Shown piece by piece: positions 7,910 through 15,539 of a DNA stretch of 64,000 bases (positions within the stretch are counted from its first letter, which is position 1; every line of letters begins with the position of its first letter). This stretch comes from JALORV01 sp963754065 (GTDB lineage: Bacteria > Pseudomonadota > Gammaproteobacteria > Burkholderiales > Burkholderiaceae_F). Made by a program: the position numbers and the translations under genes. The stretch covers positions 1 to 64,000 of the forward strand of contig CAVWFH010000016.1 in the NCBI GenBank assembly GCA_963754065.1, written 5' to 3'. Under the pieces are notes generated by a model. That model did no database searches. It saw nothing but the letters and a program-made list of their open reading frames with translations, and had not been told where the DNA came from.

Positions 7910-8524
7910 GTGAAAACGATCAGTTTGAAGTTAGTCGCACTTGCGGTGAGTCTTGCGTTCAGCGCCGCCGGAAATGCGCAGACCATGCCGAAGGACGACT
8001 ACCAGGCCGGCAAGGACCGGATCGCTGCGGACAGCAAGGCGGCAAAAGCTGCTTGCACGTCACTGTTCGGCAACGCCCGAAGTGTTTGTGAAGCTGAAGC
8101 CAGCGGCAGCGGAAGAGTTGCCGGCGCCGAACTCGATGCCAGCTACGGACCTACGTTGAAATCGCGCAACGAGGTACGCGTCGTCAAGGCCGAGGCCGAT
8201 CATGCGGTGGCCCGACAGCGATGCGAAGACCTCGCCGGCAATTCGAAGGATGTCTGCATCAAGGAAGCGGCAGCGTCAGAGACGGCTGCCAAGGCCGATG
8301 CCAAGGCACAGTTGACGACTGCCAAAGCGAAAGCCGTGGCCAATGAAAAGTCGGCCAGCGCGTTGAGTACGGCGAAGGCGCAGGCCGCAACCGCACGCGA
8401 GGAGGCCGCGACGGCCACGAACGATGCCCACTACGCGGTCGCCGTTGAAAAGTGCGATGTCTATGCGGGTGGAGCGAAGGACGTTTGCCTGGACCGTGCG
8501 AAGGTGCGCTTCGGCAAGTCGTGA
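7910..8524 (+). CDS. Exported Ala/Lys-rich protein with three CX10C repeats
   Basis: The 204-residue protein has a signal peptide (MKTISLKLVALAVSLAFSAAGNAQ) and a mature part rich in Ala, Lys and Glu that should be largely helical. Three related units each contain two Cys ten residues apart, around FGNARSVC, AGNSKDVC and AGGAKDVC, each followed by acidic or basic residues. In the periplasm these would form disulphide-closed helical hairpins. Similar Burkholderiales proteins are sometimes labelled TolA-like because of composition, but no TolA domain is visible. The start is a GTG at 7910 with AAGGA upstream. No function is known; the neighbourhood suggests an envelope stress role. Confidence 0.78.
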   Translation: MKTISLKLVALAVSLAFSAAGNAQTMPKDDYQAGKDRIAADSKAAKAACTSLFGNARSVCEAEASGSGRVAGAELDASYGPTLKSRNEVRVVKAEADHAVARQRCEDLAGNSKDVCIKEAAASETAAKADAKAQLTTAKAKAVANEKSASALSTAKAQAATAREEAATATNDAHYAVAVEKCDVYAGGAKDVCLDRAKVRFGKS

Positions 8525-8617
8525 GATTCGCGGCTCAATGCATTTGAAATTTCGTGAGAAAAGAATCCGAGTGATCAGAGCGCCGCGCGTGCAATTCGCC
8601 TTTAGGGGAGAGACGTG

Positions 8618-8815
8618 ATGAAGTTCAGCAAGATAGTCAGCACTGCCCTGATCCTGGGAGTGCTGGGCGCAGGGCTTTCCGGGTGTCAGAAGAAGGAAGG
8701 CCCGGCCGAGCAGGCTGGCAAGGTCGTCGACCAAACGGTCGAGAAGGTTGGACAGCAGGTGGAAAAAGCCGGCGAGAGCATTCAGGACGCGGCCAAGGGC
8801 GACAGCAAGAAATAG
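8618..8815 (+). CDS. Small lipoprotein
   Basis: The 65-residue product begins MKFSKIVSTALILGVLG and has the lipobox LSGC. The mature part is a short amphipathic, Lys/Glu/Gln-rich segment (QKKEGPAEQAGKVVDQ...) that looks like a helix. It resembles entericidin-sized stress lipoproteins without a confident family match. AGGGGAG precedes the GTG-ATG pair; the ATG at 8618 is chosen over the adjacent GTG at 8615. It lies 93 bases after the CX10C protein and may share its transcript. Confidence 0.8.
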   Translation: MKFSKIVSTALILGVLGAGLSGCQKKEGPAEQAGKVVDQTVEKVGQQVEKAGESIQDAAKGDSKK

Positions 8816-8862
8816 TCGTCATACGGGAACCTCGCTGATTGCCTGAGCTCAGGCGGCTGGCC

Positions 8863-9543
8863 CTAGATCACGCTGGCGATGATATTGATGCTGAGAGCCA
8901 GCACCGCGATGTTGAACACGAACGCCAGCACACTGTGGACCAGCGTGAGCCTGCGCATATCGCGTGCTGTCACCGCGACGTCGGAAACCTGCGACGTCAT
9001 ACCGACCACGAACGCGTAGTAGGCGAAGTCCAGGTAGTCGGGCTCTTTCCCTCCCGGGAAAAGCAGCTCCGGCGTTGCTGTGTGTTCCCGATGCAGGATC
9101 GCGTAGTAGCGGCGCGCGTAGTGAAACGCAAAGACGGTCTGAATGAGCAGCCATGAAGAGATCAAGGCGCCGATAGTCAGCGCGAGATGCCACGCCTTGG
9201 GCCAGGTATCGAGTTCCCGGATGGTGCTGACAACAAAGCCGATCGCCACGACACTGGCGAAGGCGGCAACGACGACGAACAGGAAGATGACAAAGCCGCT
9301 CTGATCCTGGCTCAACGCGTGGTCGCGCGTCATGCCGGCGTCGGTGCTGGCGATGAGCCACCAGGCCAGGCAAAGATAGATCAGCACGCTGAGGTCCCAG
9401 CTCACGACGGCGCGTGTGTGCCACGAAATCGAATCCGGCTGCGCGATGTAGGCGACGATACCGACGGCAATCACTACCGCAAGGCGCTGCATGGCGCCGA
9501 TGCGGATGATCCACGCCGACTTGCCGGTACTTGATCTGCTCAT
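8863..9543 (-). CDS. DUF1345 family membrane protein
   Basis: The 226-residue protein has about five hydrophobic helices and the DUF1345 landmarks, including WDLSVLIYLCLAWW, a central VVAAFASVVAIGFVVS helix, a HYARRYY motif and the late DFAYYAFVVGMTSQVSDV segment. The function of the family is unknown; members resemble channel-like membrane proteins. The start at ATG 9543 gives the usual family length. Upstream, on the same strand and 28 bases away, is the AI-2E family transporter, so the two are probably one transcript. Confidence 0.88.
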   Translation of the reverse strand: MSRSSTGKSAWIIRIGAMQRLAVVIAVGIVAYIAQPDSISWHTRAVVSWDLSVLIYLCLAWWLIASTDAGMTRDHALSQDQSGFVIFLFVVVAAFASVVAIGFVVSTIRELDTWPKAWHLALTIGALISSWLLIQTVFAFHYARRYYAILHREHTATPELLFPGGKEPDYLDFAYYAFVVGMTSQVSDVAVTARDMRRLTLVHSVLAFVFNIAVLALSINIIASVI

Positions 9544-9571
9544 TGGGGCAGCGAAATCGTACCCGCATTGC

Positions 9572-10774
9572 TCACTCCCCCAGGAGTTCGGCCAGCGGGT
9601 GCAACTGTTCAACGTGCTGCGACACGACCTTGACAATGACGATGATCGGAATGCTGAGCAGCATGCCCCAGATGCCCCACAGCCATCCCCAGAACAGAAG
9701 GGACACGAAGACCGCTGCCGAGTTCATGTGAGCGATTCGGCCAGTCATCCAGGTGGTGACAACGGTTCCGACCAGTGTAGCGATCGCCACCACGGCGCTT
9801 CCGGTCAGCAGCGCCATCGAAAACGAATCGAATTGCATGAAGGCGGCCATCGCGATGGCAATCGCGGCAATCGCGGGACCCAGATAGGGAACGATGTGGA
9901 AGACACCGGCCGCCACCGCCCAGGCTCCGGCATTCTCGAGTCCGATGAAGATGAACGCGACCCAGCTCAGCAGGACGACCAGCAGATTCGTCGCTAGCAG
10001 CATCAGCATGTACTTCTGGATCGAGCCGTTGATGTCGTCGAGGATATGGACCGTAATCTTTCTCTTCGACAACGATGGCCCCGTGACCCGCACCAGCTTC
10101 CGCTTGAAGGTATCGCCGCCGAGCAACAGGAAGAACACCAGGAAGACGACCATCGCCGCCTGTCCAATGGCTCCGACCGCGCCCATCGAACCGGCCCACA
10201 GGTAGTCGCTGAGCCTGAACTTTGGCGTCTCCACAATGACGCGAGTGGCTGGCTGGCGCGGAACCACGGCGCCGCCGGCAGCATGAGTCGTCGCGGTTTC
10301 CACCTCGGTGGCAGCGTTCTGGATTTTCTGCAGGGTGTCGTTCTGGCTCTTGCGAACCCTAGCCAGCGCGGTCGAGAACTTGGTTGCCGCTTCGGGCAAC
10401 TGTTCGATGATGGTCTGCATCTGGCCGCGCAGCGAGTAAGTGCATAGAACCACCGCAGTGATCACGCTTGCCATGACGACGACAGTCGCGATGACGCGTG
10501 GGATACGGATCGCTTCGAGCCAGGCGACGAGAGGGTTCAAGGTGTAGGCAATGACGATGCCAAGCAGCAGTGGCACCAGAAAGGCCTGCGCCCACGACAA
10601 TGCAAACACGGTTGCAAGGGTCGCCAGTATCCCAATGGCCAGGCCGCGCGCCTCTACCGGCAATTGCGTTGCCGGCAACGTCAGGTGCGACTCGACCAAC
10701 TTGGGGTCGGCGTCATCATCCGCAATCGCCGGCTTGGCGCTGGCGATGAGGGCGGGAGCGACTGCGTTGGGCAT
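9572..10774 (-). CDS. AI-2E family transporter (PerM/YdiK-like permease)
   Basis: The 400-residue protein has a polar N-terminus of about 45 residues, paired hydrophobic helices (AIGILATLATVFALSWAQAFLVPLLLGIVIAY), a periplasmic or cytoplasmic soluble region (about 130-200) and a C-terminal bundle with the family motif FHIVPYLGPAIAAI and GIWGMLLSIPI. The family exports or passes small molecules, and some members are Na+/H+ antiporters; the name reflects E. coli TqsA and does not prove quorum-signal export. It precedes the DUF1345 gene. Confidence 0.9.
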   Translation of the reverse strand: MPNAVAPALIASAKPAIADDDADPKLVESHLTLPATQLPVEARGLAIGILATLATVFALSWAQAFLVPLLLGIVIAYTLNPLVAWLEAIRIPRVIATVVVMASVITAVVLCTYSLRGQMQTIIEQLPEAATKFSTALARVRKSQNDTLQKIQNAATEVETATTHAAGGAVVPRQPATRVIVETPKFRLSDYLWAGSMGAVGAIGQAAMVVFLVFFLLLGGDTFKRKLVRVTGPSLSKRKITVHILDDINGSIQKYMLMLLATNLLVVLLSWVAFIFIGLENAGAWAVAAGVFHIVPYLGPAIAAIAIAMAAFMQFDSFSMALLTGSAVVAIATLVGTVVTTWMTGRIAHMNSAAVFVSLLFWGWLWGIWGMLLSIPIIVIVKVVSQHVEQLHPLAELLGE

Positions 10775-10809
10775 GGTGCGCCGTCAATTAGCGATTGACA
10801 TGGGAGCAA

Positions 10810-11412
10810 TCACAGCGCGCCTCCGGCGCGTCTGCTCACTTGGACTTCATCGGGCTTGATGTTGACGACAGCCGCATCGGGAAAGGCGACCAGCAGATCG
10901 GCCAATTCGTCGGCGTGCTCCTCTTCCACCGCCAGGATGCCTTCCATCATGCGTCGCGTGGTGGGATCCTTGTCGCCAAGGTACTGGATGATGTCGCGGT
11001 AGCTATCGATTGCGATGCGTTCCGCCACCAGGTCTTCCTTGATCATGCTCACCAAGGTGTCGCCCTCGACATACTCGGCATGACTGCGACCGGCGAGTCC
11101 CTCGGGCGCGAAGTCCGGCGCTCCGCCCAACTGAACGATGCGCTCCGCGATCTGGTCGGCGTGACCCTGTTCTTCGTTCGAGTGATCAAGGAACTCCTGG
11201 GCCACGCTCTGCGAATGTATTCCACGCGCCATGAAGTGATGGCGCCGATAGCGCAACACACACACGAGTTCCGTCGCAAGCGAGGCGTTGAGAAGCTTCA
11301 GCACGGCATCGCGGTCAGCCGAATATCCGGCGGTGACGGAACCGTCATCGATGTGCTCGCGTGCGCGCTTGCGCAGGGTATTGACGTCGGTCAGGTTTGA
11401 AGACTTGTGCAC
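10810..11412 (-). CDS. Ferritin-like (bacterioferritin-related) protein
   Basis: The 200-residue protein is a four-helix ferritin-like domain. Diiron-type ligands are visible in LATELVCVLRYRRHH, in NEEQGHADQIAERI, in LVAERIAIDSYRDI and in AVEEEHADELADLL, giving Glu and ExxH pairs on the four helices. It could oxidise and bind iron or act as a stress ferritin of the Dps/bacterioferritin type; the Met haem ligand of classical bacterioferritin is not evident. The start is a GTG at 11412 with AGGAAAG at ideal spacing; an upstream extension to 11562 lacks support. It is a single gene on the minus strand, close to the AI-2E transporter. Confidence 0.88.
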   Translation of the reverse strand: MHKSSNLTDVNTLRKRAREHIDDGSVTAGYSADRDAVLKLLNASLATELVCVLRYRRHHFMARGIHSQSVAQEFLDHSNEEQGHADQIAERIVQLGGAPDFAPEGLAGRSHAEYVEGDTLVSMIKEDLVAERIAIDSYRDIIQYLGDKDPTTRRMMEGILAVEEEHADELADLLVAFPDAAVVNIKPDEVQVSRRAGGAL

Positions 11413-11591
11413 GGTGTGCTTTCCTGTTGTGGGATCGTCGTTGATGGATGCCTGCCTCCTGGCGGAGGGCAGGCGACATCGAACAGGTGCGATCCCGTTG
11501 GGATGTCGTTGTGGTCTTTCCGGCAATGCCCGTCTTGCAACGGTGTAGCGATGCTTCGTCACACGAAGGGAGCGCTTCGGCCATCCAGGCG

Positions 11592-12380
11592 TTACTTCTT
11601 GCTCTCTCCGCCTTGCTGTCCACCCTTGCCGCCGCCCTTGTCCTGCCCCTGTCCGGACTGAGGCGCAGATCCCTTTCCCTGGGACCCTTTGTTCTGACCC
11701 GTTGATTGAGGTGATTGCTCCTGGCGGTGCGCGTTAGATCCGCCCTGAATTGCATTCGAAGGAGCACCCTGCATCCGCTGCATTTGATAGTGCTGCTGCA
11801 CTACGGGGTCATGCGGCTGGTACTTGTACTTCTGGCCTTGAAGTACGGGCTGCTGCTCCGGGTGCGGATATCGATTCCCGGAATACGGCTTCTGATAGGT
11901 AGGCAGCGGCGCACGAGCGGGTGCCGACCGACGATCCCAGTGGTCCCAATCGCCTCGACGCTGTTTCCATTCCTTGCCCCAGTGTTCGTCCCAGCGCGGG
12001 GGCGCATCGGCCCTCCATCCATGGAAGTACGGAGGCGGTCGGCGGTAGTAGCGCACCGGGACACGCAGTACATAGATAGGAACGACTTCCGGCGCGACGA
12101 GTCCCCACGGTCCGTTGTACCAGGAGCTCGCGTACCAGTTGTCCGACTGGTAAACCCAGTACATGCCGTCGTAGAAGAAGTAGTTGGATTCCACGCGTGG
12201 CGCGTAGTAAACGGGGTAACCCGGCACTGGAACGAGGTGCGGGTAAACGGGCAGGTTGATCCCGATGGAGACGCCTGGCAGTCCGATGCCGATGCTCACC
12301 TGGGCCATCGCCGAGGTGACCGATCCGATCATCAACCCCAACACCATCAATCCGCTACGCAATCCATGTCTCATAGTCAT
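11592..12380 (-). CDS. Exported Tyr/Trp- and Gln/Gly-rich protein of unknown function
   Basis: A signal peptide (MTMRHGLRSGLMVLGLMIGSVTSAMA) is followed by a hydrophobic YP-rich segment (PVYPHLVPVPGYPVYYAP), an aromatic region (NYFFYDGMYWVYQSDNWYASSWYNGPW) and a long hydrophilic tail rich in Gln, Gly, Ser and Lys that is probably disordered. Aromatic exported proteins of this kind are common in Burkholderiales stress islands and have no assigned function. ATG 12380 or 12374 is the start because the signal peptide begins there. The shared Fnr-type element lies 137 bases upstream, the same distance as for csbD. Confidence 0.8.
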   Translation of the reverse strand: MTMRHGLRSGLMVLGLMIGSVTSAMAQVSIGIGLPGVSIGINLPVYPHLVPVPGYPVYYAPRVESNYFFYDGMYWVYQSDNWYASSWYNGPWGLVAPEVVPIYVLRVPVRYYRRPPPYFHGWRADAPPRWDEHWGKEWKQRRGDWDHWDRRSAPARAPLPTYQKPYSGNRYPHPEQQPVLQGQKYKYQPHDPVVQQHYQMQRMQGAPSNAIQGGSNAHRQEQSPQSTGQNKGSQGKGSAPQSGQGQDKGGGKGGQQGGESKK

Positions 12381-12493
12381 GCTCTCGGTTGAATCACCGG
12401 GATCGAGACATTTCAGACTCAAGGCGAAGGGAAGCGGTGTGGCAGGCTGCCAGGAACCGATTTCTAGGCGCGACCGGTGAACTCTGAGTTCGC

Positions 12494-12535
12494 ACGGTAG
12501 GCGCAGCATTCATGGACGTCGGTGCGGCAGCGCAC
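12494..12535 (-). promoter_or_regulatory. Fnr-type activator site and promoter (shared element, copy B)
   Basis: GTCGGTGCGGCAGCGCAC at 12518-12535 on the plus strand reads GTGCG-CTGC-CGCAC-C-GAC toward the gene starting at 12380, keeping both perfect arms and the GAC. TACCGT at 12499-12494 is the -10-like hexamer, which puts the repeat centre at about -41.5. The gap from GAC to the start codon is 137 bases, identical to copy A. Confidence 0.62.
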
Positions 12536-12624
12536 ACATTGGAAGTGTTCACGCGTTGAGCCTGTCTGCGCTCGCAATGTGAGACCGCCTTGAAACCTCA
12601 GACCTAAGGTGCGGCACTCTTAGA

Positions 12625-12666
12625 AAGCGGTGGCGCACAGACCGAATCACATGGTCGACCTAATCT
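12625..12666 (+). promoter_or_regulatory. Degenerate copy of the shared element (copy E)
   Basis: AAGCG-GTGG-CGCAC-A-GAC at 12625-12642 keeps the promoter-proximal half (CGCACNGAC) and loses part of the distal arm. TAATCT, a fair -10, sits at 12661-12666, in the same register as the other copies. It points toward the Met-rich protein gene, 284 bases before its start codon, so the leader would be long or a small transcript lies between. Confidence 0.4.
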
Positions 12667-12746
12667 GCCTCTGTGGATCGTTCCGCGAACTACGCTGCGA
12701 TACTCAAGAAAGTCATTTGAAGATCCGACCGTGGGGCCAACGCTGC

Positions 12747-12788
12747 GTTCGCTAACGCACAGACACCCTTTAACCCAATGGTCACAAT
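12747..12788 (+). promoter_or_regulatory. Degenerate copy of the shared element (copy D)
   Basis: GTTCG-CTAA-CGCAC-A-GAC at 12747-12764 matches the element with one mismatch in the distal arm, followed in register by CACAAT at 12783-12788. The same bases also form a perfect TGCGTT-N4-AACGCA repeat (12744-12759) in a slightly different register, so an alternative operator is possible. It lies 185 bases before the Met-rich protein gene. Confidence 0.4.
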
Positions 12789-12949
12789 GGCTTACATTGG
12801 GTGAATACGCCGCTACTGCGTAGTGGCTTTCTTCATTGTGCAGTGCCTGGCACACCTGTCGCTCCAGATCGCGGAGGCGGCAAAAGGCATTGCTACAACT
12901 TCGGGCCAGCCGTGGCCCCGCTCTCTTAGTCAGAATTCAAGGAAAACCA

Positions 12950-13414
12950 ATGAAGACGATTCCTACAGCAGTGCTGGCCCTCACCGCTTTGCTCTCGGCA
13001 GGCAGCGCATCAGGTCAGGTCGCAAAGGCGGCACCCACGGTAGTTCCTGTAGCGCAATCCACATCCGCGAACTCTTCACATATGGGCCGGATGGACGCGC
13101 ACATGAAACGCATGCAAGAACTGCACGTCAAACTGACCGACGCCAAAACGCCGGAAGAGCGTCAGAAGCTGATGGATGAACAGCGCCGTGAAATGCACGA
13201 GGGAATGGCGATGATGCAGGCGATGCCACACGATGGCTCGGCGATGGGCGGCGCTGGCGCAGGCATGAAGGGGTATACGGGCAAGCCCGTCGACCAGAAA
13301 ATGCAGATGCAGATGATGGAGCGACGAATGGACATGATGCAGGCAATGATGCAGACGATGATGGATCAGCAAGGCGCTTCCGCAAGCGGCTCGATGCCGG
13401 CACCACTTAAGTAA
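12950..13414 (+). CDS. Exported Met/His-rich protein
   Basis: The 154-residue product has a signal peptide (MKTIPTAVLALTALLSAGSASG) and a mature region unusually rich in Met, Gln and Asp. Met-rich clusters (HMGRMDAHMKRMQELH, MHEGMAMMQAM, QMQMQMMERRMDMMQAMM) give many possible Met/His ligands. Such periplasmic proteins can bind Cu(I) or Ag(I), or scavenge oxidants by Met oxidation; neither is shown here. AAGGAAA precedes ATG 12950, and the signal peptide supports that start. Two copies of the regional activator element point toward this gene from 12625 and 12747. Confidence 0.78.
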   Translation: MKTIPTAVLALTALLSAGSASGQVAKAAPTVVPVAQSTSANSSHMGRMDAHMKRMQELHVKLTDAKTPEERQKLMDEQRREMHEGMAMMQAMPHDGSAMGGAGAGMKGYTGKPVDQKMQMQMMERRMDMMQAMMQTMMDQQGASASGSMPAPLK

Positions 13415-13439
13415 GGCTGCAGGCGGTTCACAGGTGCCT

Positions 13440-13673
13440 CCTCTCCTCGACACGCAGCAGTCGACCACGCAACCGCGCCCGGGACATCGTGGATTCACGC
13501 GATCGGTCGAGTACGGTCCGGGTGGTGTGACGGAGCGCGAGCTGTGGCTCGTTCACGGCGCCGGCCACGCCTGGGCAGGTGGCAGCAGCGAGCAACCAGA
13601 CACGGATCCCACCGGTCCGGACACATCGCGCGAGATGTTGCGATCCTTTCTGCAACATCAACTCAGCGCATAG
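13440..13673 (+). pseudogene. Remnant of a PHB-depolymerase-family esterase (C-terminal part)
   Basis: About 78 codons end with RELWLVHGAGHAWAGGSSEQPD, TDPTGPDTSREMLRSFLQHQ, which is the C-terminal end of the LpqC/PHB-depolymerase-type esterase family including the catalytic His region (GAGHAW). The N-terminal lipase box and core are missing, and the sequence before it has no ribosome site and no signal peptide. It is best read as a decayed gene. The intact but distinct esterase at 35402 is not an obvious parent. Confidence 0.65.
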
Positions 13674-13697
13674 GTCGAGCACCATGAAACTGCAGCG

Positions 13698-15035
13698 GTG
13701 ACATTGGCCGAATGGTCCCTGTTCGTCGGCGCGCTGCTGGTCACGATGGTGCTGGCAGGGAGTCTGCTGGGACGGCTGCCGCTGAGCAGCGCGATGGTCT
13801 ACCTGGCGCTGGGCTGGCTCCTGGGTCCCGATGCAGCGAACGTTCTGCGCCCCGATCCGTATCTGCATGCCGACGTTCTCGAACGACTCGCCGAAGTTGC
13901 ATTGCTGATTTCACTCTTTGCCGTCGGCCTGCGGCTCGGCGTGCCCCTGCGCGACCGTCGCTGGCGGCTACCGCTGCGGCTAGCGTTCGTCTCGATGGCG
14001 ATCATGGTGGCGCTGGTCGCCTCTATCGGTGTCTGGGTGCTCGGCCTGCCGGTGGGTGCGGCCGTGCTGCTCGGCGCCGTTCTGGCGCCCACCGATCCGG
14101 TACTGGCGTCCGGCGTGCAGTCCGACCTCGGCTCGAAACCGGAGCGGCTCGGATTCAGTCTGGCCGGTGAAGGCGGGCTGAATGACGGCGCTGCGTTCCC
14201 CTTCGTCCTGCTTGGCTTCGGGATGCTCGGCATCCATGAACTGGGTCCCGGTCTCGCCCGCTGGTGGAGCGTCGACCTCGTATGGGCGACCTTCGGAGGC
14301 CTCGGTATCGGCGGCTTGCTGGGCGCGGCGACCGGACGGCTGGTCGTCTACCTGCGCAGTCGTCATGATGAAGCGGTGGGTCTGGACGAATTCCTCGGAC
14401 TCGGATTGGTCGCCATGGCTTACGGGGTCGCGCAACTCGCGCTCGCCTCCGGGTTCCTCGCGGTGTTCGCCGCTGGCCTTGCGCTGCAGCGCGTGCGTGA
14501 GCGGCCACAATCACACACTCGCCCGCTTGATGCGGCCGCGAGTTCGGAAGGGCACTCCTACGAAACGCTGGCGACCCACTCCCACCATGCGAGCGCCACC
14601 ATGCGGGATTCCGTCCAGAGCTTCAACGAACAACTGGAACGCCTGGTCGAGATGGCGGTGGTCCTGATGGTAGGAGCCATGCTGGCCTACGCCAAACCAT
14701 TGCCGGCGGTGTGGTGGTTCGTTCCGCTGCTGCTACTGGTGTTGCGCCCCCTGTCGGTTGTCGCTTCGACGTTGGGGGAGCGCCTTACCGCGCCGCAGTT
14801 CGCGATGATCGGCTGGTTCGGAATCCGCGGCATCGGGTCGGTCTTCTACCTTTTGCTGGCGCTGCGCCATGGTGTCGACGGAAACATCGCGGATACCCTG
14901 GTGTCACTGACGCTTTGGACGGTCGCTGCCTCGATCATTGCCCACGGCCTGACCGCCCAGCCGCTGATGCAGCGCTACCTCGTGTGGCGAAAGCAGACGA
15001 CGACTCGAACGACGCTTCGAACGCCTCGACCCTGA
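13698..15035 (+). CDS. Cation:proton antiporter, CPA1 (NhaP-type) family
   Basis: The 445-residue protein has about twelve hydrophobic helices and a hydrophilic loop (about 270-310). The ion-binding region LAPTDPVLASGVQSD and the GEGGLNDGAAFPF motif are the CPA1 signatures, with the Asp pair of the transport site. It should exchange Na+ or K+ for H+ across the inner membrane, contributing to pH and salt tolerance. The GTG at 13698 is used; a five-codon ATG frame overlaps it, and no strong ribosome site is visible. No cytoplasmic TrkA/UspA domain follows. Confidence 0.9.
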   Translation: MTLAEWSLFVGALLVTMVLAGSLLGRLPLSSAMVYLALGWLLGPDAANVLRPDPYLHADVLERLAEVALLISLFAVGLRLGVPLRDRRWRLPLRLAFVSMAIMVALVASIGVWVLGLPVGAAVLLGAVLAPTDPVLASGVQSDLGSKPERLGFSLAGEGGLNDGAAFPFVLLGFGMLGIHELGPGLARWWSVDLVWATFGGLGIGGLLGAATGRLVVYLRSRHDEAVGLDEFLGLGLVAMAYGVAQLALASGFLAVFAAGLALQRVRERPQSHTRPLDAAASSEGHSYETLATHSHHASATMRDSVQSFNEQLERLVEMAVVLMVGAMLAYAKPLPAVWWFVPLLLLVLRPLSVVASTLGERLTAPQFAMIGWFGIRGIGSVFYLLLALRHGVDGNIADTLVSLTLWTVAASIIAHGLTAQPLMQRYLVWRKQTTTRTTLRTPRP

Positions 15036-15077
15036 ATGCCGTTATGCGCCGCTCGCTGCGGCGGATCTAACCGGGCA

Positions 15078-15281
15078 TCAAATCGTTGCCACCTTGCGCT
15101 GCCTGGCGCGAGAAGTCAGCGGCTGCGCGCCCGGCGCCGTGCGTTCCTTAGCGAAAGTAGCCGGGGCGACGGTCATGACCGTCGCTTCGTCAGATGCAAG
15201 AACGTTCCCGCCTTCAGCGACCAGATCGCTCACGGCCGGAGGAAGTACCTTGGGTGCGCGTTTGCGCGATATGGTTTTCAT
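15078..15281 (-). CDS. Small basic protein of unknown function under the shared promoter element
   Basis: The 67-residue product (MKTISRKRAPKVLPPAVSDL...) is basic at both ends with a hydrophilic middle and a TSRARQRKV tail; no signal peptide, membrane helix or known domain is visible. GCGAGG precedes ATG 15281 at usable spacing, and the frame could extend to 15398 without support. The main reason to believe the gene is promoter context: an exact 18-of-18 copy of the csbD element lies 139 bases upstream, almost the same distance as for csbD and for the gene at 12380. Confidence 0.6.
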   Translation of the reverse strand: MKTISRKRAPKVLPPAVSDLVAEGGNVLASDEATVMTVAPATFAKERTAPGAQPLTSRARQRKVATI

Positions 15282-15396
15282 CGTTGCCTCGCCGTCCTGC
15301 TGAAGTGCGCGCGCGCTATCCGCGGAGAGTGTGATTCCAGGAATGCCTGGCCGGCGGCCGGAGCGAAGAGTCCACTCTGCGAGGCGGCATGTATGC

Positions 15397-15438
15397 ATGC
15401 TGCGCGCTGCAGCGCTGGACGTCAGTGCGGTGGCGCAC
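15397..15438 (-). promoter_or_regulatory. Fnr-type activator site (shared element, copy C)
   Basis: GTCAGTGCGGTGGCGCAC at 15421-15438 is identical to copy A. Toward the small gene at 15281 it reads GTGCG-CCAC-CGCAC-T-GAC. The in-register -10 is poor (CAGCAT, 15402-15397). On the other side, the second Crp/Fnr-type gene starts at 15540, 101 bases away, so the site could also serve as an autoregulatory operator. Confidence 0.55.
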
Positions 15439-15539
15439 CAACCAAGAGCCGAAACGCGTAAGCTTGATTTTCAGTAGGCGACTGCGCCAAAGATCCCCCA
15501 AGGCCCAGACCCGTCTGCCGACCTGTTGGAGAGCGGTTC

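Noticed and set aside
12747..12764. Two alternative registers of the inverted repeat treated as separate operators
   Set aside because: They share the same bases; only the register matching the other copies was kept as a feature.
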